64,000 nt of DNA from Elymus sibiricus (taxonomy: Eukaryota > Streptophyta > Magnoliopsida > Poales > Poaceae): NCBI GenBank assembly GCA_039707655.1, contig CM077665.1, positions 310,992,486 to 311,056,485 on the forward strand, given 5' to 3'. Of this stretch, positions 10,484 to 21,273 are shown in pieces. The translations under genes were made by a program, and so were the position numbers. The notes under the pieces are model-generated. The model was not told the DNA's origin and made no database searches. It saw nothing but the letters and a program-made list of their open reading frames with translations. The number at the start of each line of letters is the position of its first letter. The stretch's first letter is position 1.

Positions 10484-10740
10484 GTCCATGTAGAGGCCGG
10501 CCCTCAGTTTGAGCTTGCGACCGGGGAGCAGTGCTAGGATGCCCATGTTGGTCGCCGCCATGAGAATTCGGTGGAGTGGATCAATAGCTAGGATGAACAG
10601 CAACGGTGATAGTGTATCACCCTGTCATAGGACCTGTCCATGTGCCACCACGTCGCCGGTCATCCCGTTGAGTAAGAAAACCGACGGCGATGGCCCTGAG
10701 ATGATTACCTGCACATGTTTGACCCTGAGAATTATTTCCA

Positions 10741-11016
10741 AGCGCTGCAGCCTTCTGAGTAGAGCATCAGCCCTGGTACATGATGATCTATGTGGTCCGG
10801 TATCACCTCCAACTCCAGCAGGTAACCGGTGCTGGTAGTTGACGACTATAGCAGATATATGTGGTTAGTCTTACTGAAGAGCAAAGACCAAATCCTGAGT
10901 GTACTGCATAAAGTTAAGAAAGGAGCTGAGAATGAAGTTGATCTTCGGTTCACCTCTAGCAAGTTCACTACATATTGTGATGAATGTGGCATAAAACACT
11001 TCCTCACAACACCATA
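10741..11016 (+). pseudogene. Copia integrase fragment
   Basis: Two frames together give the start of a Ty1-copia integrase core: LVHDDLCGPVSPPTPAGN, then after a frameshift LVVDDYSRYMWLVLLKSKD, and finally FTTYCDECGIKHFLTTP. The first catalytic Asp lies in VVDDYSR. The fragment stops where a 12-base MITE-like end (ACGGAGGGAGTA) occurs near 11020-11032. It is a dead relic on the opposite strand to the neighbouring LINEs. Confidence 0.8.
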
Positions 11017-11032
11017 AAAACGGAGGGAGTAC

Positions 11033-11284
11033 TTAAAACCTTACCAATGAATCGGATATCCATATTTAAAAAGTCGGATTATCCGGCTAGAAAAACGGAT
11101 TATCCTTCGCCCCGTATATTAGTAATACCATATCATATACTGTATACTGAATCGGGTATCATATCAGTCGGATTCAGATAAAATTGTGTTTGGATGTCAA
11201 AAATCTCTTACCATGTGCTATAAAACCAGATTCGAAAATGGTTTCGGTCGGAAACTATCCTAACCGCTTTCACCCTTTCTCAGC
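11033..11284. other. Unclassified AT-rich segment
   Basis: It contains repeated short motifs around ATCGGATATCC and TCGGATTATCC. It separates two pieces of the copia relic, so it is probably an inserted element fragment, but I cannot name it. Confidence 0.35.
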
Positions 11285-11682
11285 CTTCATGTTACACACC
11301 AGAAGCAAGTGGAACTGCAGCTGAGGCTAACTCCTAGCACTCCGTCAACCCAAACGGTGCCACAACCTGCCATAACGGGTGGGTATGACGTGAGCCCATA
11401 GAGTTCAATGCAGCCGGCAAGTGCTGGTCAAGGTTGCTGCAACATTCAGGAATTTGCTGGATAACACGTCTCCCTGTGAGCTAGACCTCGAATATGACAA
11501 TTTGTGTATGTTGGGAATAGAGGAGCCTGCAAGTCTAGATGAAGCAAAGAAAGAAGCATTTTGGCGAAGAGCCATGGATGAAGAGATGTCATCCATAACA
11601 GACTTATGACACCTGGTTCATGGTTGACCCTCCAGCAGATTAGAAGGTTGTTGGTCTCAAATGGGAATTCAAAGTGAAGAAA
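11285..11682 (+). pseudogene. Copia reverse-transcriptase N-terminal fragment
   Basis: The open frame contains EEPASLDEAKKEAFWRRAMD, the conserved entry to copia RT. A second frame gives a degenerate WFMVDPPA and LKWEFKVKK, equivalent to the usual stretch leading to FKVKK. It is cut by the Stowaway MITE at 11685; I find no RT sequence downstream of the MITE. Confidence 0.8.
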
Positions 11683-11684
11683 TA

Positions 11685-11841
11685 CTCCCTACGTTCACAA
11701 ATATAAGATGTTCTAGTATCTTTTTTGTGAATCAGATGTATATAGACACGTTTTCGTTGTTTGGTCACTCATTTCAGTCCGTATGTAGTTCAAGTTCATA
11801 TTGAAATATCCAAAACATCTCACATTTGTGAACTAAGGGAG
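11685..11841. mobile_element. Stowaway MITE
   Basis: The 157-bp element runs from CTCCCTACGTTCACAAATAT to ATTTGTGAACTAAGGGAG, with long terminal inverted repeats and TA duplications at 11683-11684 and 11842-11843. This is the mariner-related Stowaway structure. It interrupts the copia RT relic. Confidence 0.9.
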
Positions 11842-12648
11842 TAGATCAGTTGGTGAAATCAGTAGCACAAAAAGAATACCTTAAGAAGATTGCATCAATC
11901 TAAACTGCCTTCTTGTTGGACATTTCACCTGGAACCATATGGATTCAAATGAGGCCGATGTGCACTGTGTAATGGTAGAATGAAAACAATCACAAAGTTA
12001 TGTGCAACAACACAGTAGTTGGTGTTCTTATAGGAGCAATGTCACTCTCATGTCTTTGTTTACAATAGGGGAAAACGAGAATATAAACCCCCGGTGGGGA
12101 CCTCTGTTAAGTTTTCTATAAAAGCTGGCCTTTGGCCTTTTCTCATAAGAAAATAATAATATAAATTCTCCTGTCTAAATATGAAATAGGGAATGTGCAA
12201 ATTAAAATCAAAATTATCTTCCTCTATATGACGGAGCTGCAAAAGGAAAACTGGATGGAACTGAGGATTTTCCTTTTGACTCAAGAAAGAAAACACAATC
12301 TGTTTATAAGATCCAAATGACATCTTTTCATTGTATCAGATTCTAGTTTGAAGATCAGAATGCCTAAAAGAGCAGTTTAAAAGTCCTCGCATGATAAAAA
12401 TAATAAACATTTGAAGATCATTTAACTGGATGTTGTTCAAGCTCAAGCAATTTAAAACGCAAAATCAAGTGTATTCAGATCATGAGATCAGTCAGACAGT
12501 AAAAGTGAATGTTCATGGAATTAATAACACGCCTTGTAGTTTCTGACCTAAAACCCTGAACAATTCAAGAGAATTAAAGCGTGGAGACCATGATATAACA
12601 TAAGGGATGAGTACTGTAAAGACAATGAAACTTGCACTTAGTAAAACA
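11842..12648. other. Intergenic sequence and 3' flank of the PPR gene
   Basis: No coding region or repeat is recognised. The few hundred bases next to 12649 are AT-rich and probably contain the 3' UTR of the PPR gene. I see no clear polyadenylation signal that I would place. Confidence 0.4.
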
Positions 12649-15570
12649 TCACAAAAATCTTTTTCTCTGGTATCCATTAACTTGGGTCATAGACCTCTTT
12701 TTACTGTTCTTCCAAAATTCATCCTTCTTTTCCTTCCTATGTTTTAAGCTAGATTTTCCTTTTACAACTCCTGCAATGGCACTCTTATCCTTTATGTTTT
12801 CCCTTGCAGATTTCACATCCAAGGTATTCAACAGCTTTCTGTATGACTTTGCATCAGGCACTTGTCCATTTCGAACCATCTGCTTGTGGTAATAGAATGC
12901 TCTCGAAAAGTCGCGGACGCGAGCATATGCGTATATCATTGTAGAATATGTAACTGAATCTGGTTTTAGTTCCAGAGTAGACATCTCTTTCAGGAGTTGG
13001 GGCAATTTGTAATGCTGTCCTCCCTTTGCATAAGCATTCATCAAAATGTTGTAGGTCATAGCCGTAGGAGGTAAACCTATTTTTCCAAACTCACATATTA
13101 CATCTCTTGCCTGAACAAACAACCCATGTTTCGCCAAACCATCAAGTACCATGTGAAATGTGACTCTAGTGCATCCAACCTTTTCATCGGTCATTGATTT
13201 CCATGTCTCCATTAACTTCTCTGTGTTACCAGCCCTCCTAAATATGTCAAGCAAAGCTGTATATGTTTCTAAGGAATGTTTAAGTCCTTCTCTTTTCATA
13301 TCTAAATATGCAATGTGAGCTTTTTCATACTGTCCACTCACTGCATATGCACAAATCAGTGATGTGTACGAAGAAGATGTTGCCTTGATGCCACCTTTCT
13401 TCATCCTCAGGAAAGCATCTTCAGCCTTTTCGCTCATTTTTTTCTGCCGCCCATAGGCACTTATGAGGCACTTGTATGACCTAGCATTTGGCTGAAATCC
13501 CAAATCGTGCATCTCCAGAAGTAACGATTCAACAACTTCTGGCTGCAATCTTCTACTGTAAGCATCCATAAGGATATTATAAGTCACCCTTGTTGGTTTT
13601 AAGCCTTTCTCTTTCATCTCAGCAAAGAGCCCCTCAGCTTCTTCAATTTGACTGCATTTGCAATATACATTCATTATTGCGTTATAAATGCTCGTGTTTG
13701 ACGGAATTCCTCTCTTCTCCATTTCTGATTGGAAGATAAGAGCTTCTTTCTTCAGCCCCTCATCACAAAATATCTTAATTAGAGAAGCAGAGACACCCAA
13801 GCTCCACTTGACACCTTTTCTGTTCATCCGTTGGAAGAACTTCCATGAATCCTTGGCTGATGCCTTGCGCCTCTTCATTACCATTAACATGATTGAAGAT
13901 GTTATGTGGTCAGGTTGGACATTGTTCTTCTCCATACTCTCAAATATTTTCCAGGCATCATCATATCTGGAGCGAGTAGAAAAATGTTCATCACAACAAA
14001 TAATACATAACTTACAAAATGCACAGAAGGAATGTGGCATGTTAGAATCTCCATTGGTGCTCATGCTTAGTTAGGAGAGCAAAAACCATAAAGACTTGCA
14101 TTTATGCAAACCTATCAATAAACAATTCTCATGCTAGCACTGTCTATTACAAATATGTTGCTCCATAGTTTTCTGTATTTGCATCCCAAGATACCGATGA
14201 AGTTCATACCAAAGAATTTACAGATAGTGGAGCAAACCAAACTGACTTGGGTCCTCTGTTGATCAATAACTAACAATATGACTGCCTAATCCTTTTTCTT
14301 TTGTAGGAAAAGGTTTATAGAAACCCCATTTAGAAATAGGGAAGTAAATAAAAACCACTTTGATCCTAAGTCGTCGATCAATAAGTACTCCCTCCGTAAA
14401 CTAATATAAGAGCATTTAGAACACTACTTTAGTAATTTAAACACTCTTATACTCCCTCCGTTCCTAAATATAAGACCTTTTACAGATTCCACTATGGACT
14501 AGATACGGATGTACATAGACATATTTTAGAGTGTAGATTCACTCATTTTGCTTCGTATGTAGTCTATGGTGGAATCTTTAAAAGGTCTTATATTTAGGAA
14601 CAGAGGGAGTAACAGCTACCAACTCCTAAATAATTTTACAAAAGTGATAGCATGAATGAAATTAATATGATCACTCATCACTCTGTCACACCAATCAACA
14701 CAGTGCTCACCTTCCACAGTAGGCAACACCAGACATTGCAGCATTGTACAGAACCGCCTCACGAAATCCCCTCTCCGGCGGCAAACTTGCCAGAATCTCC
14801 AAGATTTCATCGGCCATCCGTGCCCGTCCAAGCACCACGAGAGCCACCAACCATGCATGCGGCGACATCGAAATCGGCAGCTCCTCAAGCGCCCGCATCC
14901 ACCGGAACAAGTGGAGGCACCCCAACGCCAGGCCCTCCTCACCCATCTTCCTCATCAATTCCACGCACTCGTCCTCGCCGAGTGCACCGCGGCTGTAACC
15001 AGCCAAGAACCCAGCGAACCCAGGGCCGTCCGCCGCCGCTGGGCTCCTCGCAAAGGCGAGGATTTCTTCCATTTCCGCAGTGGTGTTGGTGCTTGCCCCT
15101 TCTAGGCTTGGCAAGAAGTAGCTCGGGTCCAGCCACGGGCAGTCCCCGCCGTCTTCATCTTCTTCTTCCTCCTCCTCCTCCTCCTCTCGTCGATGCTGTT
15201 CCTGGGCCTGCGCTCGGAACGGGCTGGCAGGTGGGTCCCACTCACCCACCTCGTATTCTTGGAGCTGCTCTCCCTCCTCTGCGCCGTCGCCATTGGGCGG
15301 ACCCCATCCGCGGCCGCCCTTGTCGTCATCCAGGGTGTCGACGAGGTGGGCTCCCGAGGGGCTGGTGGCCGGGCTCCACATATCCTCTTCCCCGTCATGC
15401 TCGTCGTCGTCTGGCTGGTGGGCGACTGGTTGGTTACGTCGCCGCGGGGAATGGAGGAAGCATTTGGAGGTGGAGGCTTTGAGAGGGCGGCGACGGAGTC
15501 GAAGGATTGGATGGTTCGGGGAGGCGACGGAGAAGGAGCAAGAGAGCAGCGGATGAGATACCACAGCCAT
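12649..15570 (-). CDS. EMB1006: Chloroplast P-class PPR protein, EMB1006 homologue
   Basis: Two exons, 15570-14711 and 13966-12649, join in phase to give 725 residues, close to the roughly 720 of Arabidopsis EMB1006 (from memory). The donor reads AAG|GTGAGC; the acceptor is ...CTCCAG|ATATG after a pyrimidine-rich stretch; the split codon AG|A is Arg. The ATG is preceded by an in-frame TGA 21 bases upstream. Residues 1 to about 40 are rich in Ser, Arg and hydrophobics with few acids, which suggests a plastid transit peptide. A Glu run follows (about 130-142). From about 287 to 670 come roughly ten 35-residue PPR repeats such as TYNILMDAYSRRLQPE and TYSTMIYAYARVRDF. The tail is basic and contains KKDEFWKNSKKR. 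PPR proteins of this class bind specific organellar RNAs; the Arabidopsis homologue is needed for embryo development. No nonsense codon or frameshift is visible, so it is probably functional. Confidence 0.93.
14388..14449. mobile_element. Truncated Athos-like Stowaway MITE
   Basis: It begins CTCCCTCCGTAAACTAATAT after TA (14386-14387) and continues into an inverted ...TTTAAACACTCTTA arm. The 3' terminus is missing because the next MITE follows directly. Confidence 0.75.
14452..14609. mobile_element. Thalos-like Stowaway MITE
   Basis: The 158-bp element runs from CTCCCTCCGTTCCTAAATAT to ATTTAGGAACAGAGGGAG with TA at 14450-14451 and 14610-14611. The terminal inverted repeats extend over about 20 bp. 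It lies at the end of the truncated Athos-like copy, within the PPR gene intron. Confidence 0.9.
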
Positions 15571-15897
15571 ATGTGACGACGTATGTCACCGGGAGCCAAA
15601 ATGCTTACTCGGCCGACGAACAGGGGACGCCGTTTCTCACTCTCCCATCACCAAATTCCTGCCTGATCTCCAATTTCTTTCCCTAAAACTCTTGGATCTG
15701 AGATTCCCATGTTAGTTCCCCCAATTTTTAATCTTGTTATTTTGGTTGCATTTTTAAGGTTAACTTTTCGTAATAACCGAGGGAGTTCATCCGCCTAAGT
15801 ATGCTAGGTTGTGACTATAGTTATGTTAAAAAAAAGGTTGTGACTATAGTTTAAACAGTTATTACAGAAAAAATTAAAAGTGCATGTTACGTGAAAA
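15571..15897 (-). promoter_or_regulatory. Upstream region of the EMB1006-like gene
   Basis: This is the only unique-looking sequence upstream of the ATG before repeat sequence starts at about 15898, so it must hold the 5' UTR and core promoter unless these are repeat-derived. I see no convincing TATA box. A 17-bp direct duplication (AGGTTGTGACTATAGTT) lies near 15807 and 15835. Confidence 0.4.
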
Positions 15898-16172
15898 TAA
15901 TGTGTGAGTAGTTCACCGCAGACCTACGGGGCCGTAGTTAATACCTAGATGGCTATCTCCCTTCTCTCAATGGGCGTCAACGCAAGGAGGATGAAGAAGG
16001 GGAGAGTTCTGTGGTTGAAACTGCTATGACTGCTGATGGAAAAAGGGGGTTTGGAGAAGATGGATGTTGAGGGAGAGGGAGGTAAGAAACAAAAGATGAT
16101 GACGAGAGAGAGGCTAGCTGAGGACGAGAACAACCTGAATGCAGGGCTGAAGGGACAGCCCTGCGAGCCAAA

Positions 16173-16993
16173 ATGAGAATAATTGCATGGAACTGCCGAG
16201 GACTCGGGGTAGGCCGGCAGTTCAAGGTCTTCTGGAATTGCAGAAGAAGGAGGACCCCGATGTTTTGTTTCTGTCAGAGACAAAGCTGAATAAAAGTAAG
16301 GTCGAGAAGCTTAGATACACTCTCAACATGCTTCATCTGATTTTTAAAGCTTGTGATGGAAAGAGTGGGGGTTTAGCACTGCTTTGGAAGAGAGAGGTAA
16401 ATCTGAGTCTTCGTTGGCTTGGGAGGATGCATATTGATGCCACTATTACTGAAGAGGATAGCTTCAAACGGAGGTTTACTGGGATCTATGGTGAATCTAA
16501 GACCGAGTTGAAGGAGGAAACATGACGACTTCTGCATACTTTGCATCTTCAGGAAAGCTTGCCGTGGGTGTGTATGGGAGACTTCAATGAGATATTATTC
16601 AACTTTGAGAAGCAAGGTGGGATGGCCAGATCACAAGCATGTATGAACCGTTTTCGTGATGCTCTGAACTTTTGTAAGCTAAATGATCTCGGTTTTGAGG
16701 GTGACATTTTTACCTGGCGCAATAATAATTTTTGTGTTGATGGGTATATTCGTGAAAGATTAGATAGGGTTGTTGCTAATGCTGATTGGTGTGCTCGCTT
16801 TCCTGGGTATAAAGTAGTGAATGGTTGCCCTGAACACTCTGACCATCGTCCGGTAATATTGCATGTGAATGGAGCGTGCAAGAAGTCCAGGCCGAAGCCA
16901 AACAATCTGAATAAATGTTTTGAAGCTCGTTGGCTTCTTGAAGAAGATTGTGAGAACATAGTTGTGGACGCTTGGCAAAAGGCAAAAGACTGA
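16173..16993 (+). pseudogene. L1 LINE endonuclease (broken)
   Basis: ORF2 opens with MRIIAWNCRGLG, the N-terminal Asn motif of the EEP endonuclease, then shifts frame near 16205-16220. It continues with DVLFLSETKLNK (catalytic Glu), a TGA at 16523-16525 where the family usually has Trp, then WVCMGDFNEILF (Asp/Asn), ERLDRVVAN and CPEHSDHRPVIL (catalytic Asp-His). Another stop follows at 16991. All key residues survive, so the decay is recent relative to the fold. Confidence 0.85.
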
Positions 16994-17448
16994 GGAGATG
17001 GCACGGTTGCTCAACTTATTAAGGCTGTTTCACAAGAGCTTGATGTCTGGAGTAGGGAGATTCTTGGGGATCTACAACAACGTATTAAAAAACTGCGAAC
17101 TGAACTAGAAGTGTGCCGAGGGGGGGGGGGACCTTACTGAAGCAAACATTCGGCGTGAACAGGTTATTCGGTACAAGCTTGATCGCTTGGAGGAACAACA
17201 AGATATTTTTTGGCGGCAACATGCTCATGCTACCTGGCTAGTGAAGGGAGACCGAAACGCTGAGTTTTTCCACAACTATGCATCGGCCAAGAAGAAGAAA
17301 ATAGAATTGAAAAGCTCATTGGGGAAGATGGAGTGGAGGTGAAAGGAGAGGATGGTTTGAAGGCCCTTATTACTAATCATTTTTTAATCTGTTTACTCCT
17401 ATGGCAGGCCCCAATTTTAACTAGGCGTTACAAGCTGTTGAACCAAAG

Positions 17449-19401
17449 GTGACATCTCAGATGAATGACCTGTTGAGAAGAGAGTACACAACAGAGGAGG
17501 TGAAACGATCTCTTGATGAAATAGGAGACCTCAAGGCCCCTAGTGCGGATGGTATGCCGGCTATATTCTATAAGAGGTTTTGGAGTACGGTGGGTGATGC
17601 AGTGACAGGGGAGGTGTTACATGTGTTGCGCGACGGCAGTATACCAGAGGGATGGAATGAAACAATTGTTGCACTAATCCCAAAGGTTCGGAATCCTAAT
17701 CGTATCAAAGATCTACGCCCTATTAGCCTGTGCAACGTGGTGTACAAACTTGTGTCCAAGGTTATTGCTAACCGACTCAAATATATATTGGATGAAATCA
17801 TTTCGGCAAACCAGAGTGCATTTGTACCAGGTCGGTTAATCTCTGACAACACTATACTTGCTTACGAGATGACCCATTTCATGAGGAGAAAGAGAAGAGG
17901 CAAATATATGTACATGGCGCTCAAGCTTGATATGAGTAAAGCATATGACTGGGTGGAGTGGCCGTTCCTTGAGGGCATTATGAAGAAGATGGGTTTTATT
18001 GATGAGTTTGTGCAGCTAATAATGAAGTGTGTTAATACTGTCTCTTACCGGTTCAGAGTGAATGGAGATATCTCAGATGTGGTTGTGCCGGGGCGAGGGC
18101 TGAGGCAGGGGGATCCCATTTCCCCGTATATTTTCCTATTGTGTGCAGAAGGCTTATCGGCTATGCTCAACAAAGCAAATGATGCAGATCAACTCAGAGG
18201 AATAAAGCTTGCACCAACGGCCCCAAGAGTTAATCATCTGCTTTTTGCGGATGATTCACTGTTAGTTGTGGAGGCATCCATACAGGGAACTCAAACAATC
18301 AATGTTATTCTACAAATGTATGAAGAGTGCTCAGGTCAGACGATTAACCGGGATAAATCTTCGGTCATGTTCAGTGCGAACGCAAGTCAGAGTTTCAAAA
18401 ACTTAATTATGCATGAGCTACAACTTGGATGTGAAACTAGTGGGGGAAAGTATCTTGGACTGCCAACCTATATTGGAAAATCGAAGAAGAAATGATTTGC
18501 TTATCTGAAGGATAAAATTATTGGAAGGTTGCATGGAGGGATGGACCGGTGTTTGTCTATGGCGGGGAAGGAGATTTATGTAAAAGTTGTGGCTCAGGCA
18601 ATTCCCACATATGCGATGGCGTGTTTCGACCTAACAAAATCCTTGTGTGATGAGATTAGTCAATTGATATGCCACTATTGGTGGAACAGGCAGAACGAGG
18701 AAAATAAGATGCATTGGGTCAGTTGGGAAAAAATAAAGATGTCCAAGGATGAAGGAGGTCTTGGTTTCCACGACCTACACTCTTTTAATATTGCAATGCT
18801 AGCCAAACAAGGTTGGCGCCGGATCCAAGCACCAGACTCCCTCTGTGCACAAGTTTTGCGAGCAAAGTATTTCTCACATGGTAATGTTCTTGCTGCTGAA
18901 CTCATAACTGGAATGAGTTATGTATGGCGAAGTATCCTGAAGGGCATTGATCTGCTTAAGGAGGGGATGATTTGGAGAATTGGGGATGGAACAGATGTCC
19001 GTATTTGGGAAGATCCTTGGATCCCAAGGGGAGTGACTCGCCGGCCCTCCAACCCACGTGGACAAAGCCTACTTACCAGGGTCTATAAATTAATCGATCC
19101 TTTCACTGGAACCTGGGATCTCGTGGAAGGCTGTTTTCACCAAGATGACGTGCCCTACATTCTGAGCATCCCCATCAATGATCAGGACAGAGATTTTTTA
19201 GCTTGGCATCTCGACAGTAAGGGCATTTTTTCAGTTAAATCTGCATATAAGGCACATGTGGCAATGTTGAAAAGAGAGGCTAATATGCAACAGGGGAAAA
19301 GCTCATCTAATAATGAACGGGATTCTGAGATGTTCAAGTCAATATGGAAGCAAAAGTGCCCCCCCAAAGGTGCATCATTTCTTATGGAGACTTGCGCATA
19401 A
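17449..19401 (+). pseudogene. L1 LINE reverse transcriptase and connecting region
   Basis: RT motifs in order: GDLKAPSADGMPAIFYKRFW, LRPISLCNVVYKLVSKVIAN, NQSAFVPGRLISDNTILAYE, LKLDMSKAYDWVEWPFL, GLRQGDPISPYIFLLCAEGL and the catalytic HLLFADDSLLVV. An in-frame stop at 18493-18495 splits this from a second stretch (from 18529) with SWEKIKMSKDEGGLGFHDLH. The frame shifts near 19370 beside a C7 run. Between the endonuclease and the RT a G10 run (about 17119-17128) marks another shift. Confidence 0.9.
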
Positions 19402-19504
19402 CATCCACCCATTATACATGAACATTAGCAGGAGGGGTATTGAGCTTGACACGCGGTGTGCCGTCTGTGGTCGCCTGTTTGAAGATGGGGGCATCTATTT
19501 CTGA
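19313..19504 (+). pseudogene. L1 LINE zf-RVT domain
   Basis: The frame reads VHHFLWRLAHNIHPL then LDTRCAVCGRLFEDG, the conserved zinc-finger-like region between RT and RNase H in plant L1 elements. It is one frame off both neighbours. Confidence 0.8.
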
Positions 19505-19512
19505 ACTGTAAA

Positions 19513-20298
19513 ATGGTGAAACCATGCTGGCGACTGCTGCAGTTGGAGGAAGTGAGATTGTATCTTGCACAACTTGGCTCGGCAAAGGAGGTAGTGCATG
19601 CTATTACCCAACTACCTGAGGTACAAAGAATGCCCACTATTTCTCTCCTTTGGTCTTGGTGGCATGAAAGAAATCGTGGGAACCATGGTGAACGCATAGC
19701 AACGACAGAGGAACTCCAATATTCTGTTCGCTTTCACGTAAATGAGTGGAAGGAGTTTTTAAATAAAGAGCCAGCTGATCAGATGACCATGCACCAGTCT
19801 TGGAAGCCACCACCATCAGATACTGTTAAAATAAACATTGATGGTGCGTACAAAGATCAATTTGGCAGTGGGGACTGGGGTTTAATATGCAGAGATGCTT
19901 CCTGTGATGTGCTATTTGCTGCAGCTGGCCCCTCTCAATTTTTATTGAGTGCTCTACATGCAGAAACAGTGGCCTTGTTGGTTGCTGTAACCCTTGCTGA
20001 CCAAATGGGGGTGGGAAGAGTTCATTTTGAGACTGATTGCCTCGTTCTCCAACAAGCCGTGACATCGGATGCCTATGATATGTCTCCTCTGGGTCACGTG
20101 TTTCAAGATATCAAGCTAAAGCTTGCCACACAATTTCTTCAGTCTATTGTAGTGCATACACCATGTGTAAGAAACAAGCCAGCACATGTGTTGGCTGCTC
20201 TTGGTGCGGGATTACCGGTTGGTGCTTCAAACCACTGGATTTCAAATTATCCTGATGATGTAACCCGTGCTATAACCGGCGATTTAGCTGTGTATTAA
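19513..20298 (+). pseudogene. L1 LINE RNase H domain
   Basis: A 261-codon open stretch ends at 20298, just before the poly(A). The RNase H (RVT_3) catalytic residues are visible: VKINIDGAYKD (Asp), ALHAETVALLVA (Glu) and VHFETDCLVLQQA (Asp). A C-terminal CVRNKPAHVLAALG carries the expected His. This domain is intact as a frame but separated from the RT by shifts. Confidence 0.85.
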
Positions 20299-20320
20299 TG
20301 GAATACGAGTGTTCCATGTC

Positions 20321-20330
20321 AAAAAAAAAA
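20321..20330 (+). repeat. Poly(A) tail of the L1 LINE
   Basis: A10 about 20 bases after the RNase H stop codon marks the LINE 3' end, directly against LTR sequence. Confidence 0.85.
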
Positions 20331-21273
20331 GATCACCACGATTCCCACGGTGATCTATCTTATGTAATCAATCTTTGCGGTGTGTTTGTTGGGATCCGAT
20401 GAATTGTAGGTTTATGTTTAGATTATTAATGAAAAGATATTGAATACTTGTTGGTATTTTATTTTCATGATTTTTATAGCTTCGTAATGCTCTCCGATCC
20501 ATCGGTTTGGTTTGCCTAACTAGATTGATTTATCTTCAAGTGAGAGTGGTGCGTTGTAGTGGGTTTAATCTTGCGGTGCTCAATCCCACTGACAGAAAGG
20601 GACATGACACGTATTGTATTGCTGCCACTAAGGGTAAAATGATGGGGTTTATTCATATTGATTGGATTTACTTTGTCTACATCATGTCATCACCCTCCAA
20701 GCATTACTCTGTTTTTACTTAATACTCTAGATGCATGCTGGATAGCGTCGATGGGTGGAGTAATAGTAGTAGATGCAGGAAGGAGTCGGTCTACTTGTTT
20801 ATGGAAGTGATGCCTATATACATGATCATTGTCGTGAATAAATATTAAATAACTATGAGCTTTTCTATCAATTGCCCAACAGTAATTTGTTTACCCACCG
20901 TATGCCTTCTTCTTCGAGAGAAGCCTCTAGCGAACACTATGACCCCGGGTCTCCTAATAAATATAATTACAAAAACTCTAAATACCTTGCTGTCATTATT
21001 TACTTCTTTTTATTTACAATTTATATTTATCAAATTATCTATCTATCATTATTTATCGCTTGCAAGTAACGAGTTCAAGGGGATTGACAACCCTCTTGCC
21101 CGTGTTGGGTGCAAGTGTTTGCTCTTTTGTGCGTAGGCGCTGAAGACGAGAATTTGCGTGGTTCTCCTATTGGTTCGATAACCTTGGTTCTCACTGAGGG
21201 AAATACTTAACTACGCTTTGCTGCATCATCCCCTCCTCTTTGGGGAAAATCCCAACGCAGTTTACAAGTATCA

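Larger units (their letters stand above)
7562..10740 (-). mobile_element. Fragmented L1-type LINE, split by a GC-rich retroposon
   Basis: Minus-strand fragments, in domain order from right to left, are: an RT palm (about 10440-10700) with LSPLLFILAIDPL and LYMDDAVIF; the post-RT region (about 10191-10390) with KDKGGLGVEDLRKQN; and the zf-RVT region (7562-8334) with WIWEAKLPLKIQ and CSFCREIETSQYLFF. Endonuclease and 5' parts are missing. Frames are broken throughout. The insertion at 8351-10174 separates the last two parts. Confidence 0.8.
13967..14710 (-). other. Intron of the EMB1006-like gene
   Basis: The 744-bp intron has canonical GT and AG ends. It contains a truncated and a complete Stowaway-type MITE in its donor-proximal half. 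Reading through the acceptor gives an open frame that extends the second exon upstream, but the splice restores the conserved RYDDAW motif directly after the exon 1 frame. Confidence 0.88.
15978..20330 (+). mobile_element. L1-type LINE with RNase H, 5'-truncated
   Basis: Order on the plus strand: ORF1 C-terminus, endonuclease, RT, zf-RVT, RNase H, poly(A) (20321-20330). The ORF1 stop and ORF2 start overlap as ATGA at 16173-16176. The presence of a plant-type RNase H after the zinc finger fits the L1 group common in cereals. No clean target duplication is visible. Confidence 0.88.
15898..21273 (+). repeat. Gypsy-A family LTR, 3' portion in plus orientation, split by a LINE
   Basis: 15898-15977 and 20331-21273 match, in order, the LTR at 60632-62197 from its GTGTGAGTAGTTCACC block to the terminal TATCA. 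About 20 bp seem to be missing at the LINE insertion. The complementary 5' portion of an LTR follows immediately in the opposite orientation (21274-21817), so together they account for about one full LTR. Confidence 0.75.

Noticed and set aside
12649..14064. Second PPR exon as a separate, self-contained gene starting upstream of 13966
   Set aside because: The extra N-terminal codons lie in the intron, while splicing at CAG|ATATG joins the exon 1 frame in phase at the conserved RYDDAW stretch.
14652..15576. Long plus-strand open frames opposite the PPR gene's first exon
   Set aside because: They are antisense shadows of a GC-rich exon whose minus-strand frame, start context and splice junction are well supported.
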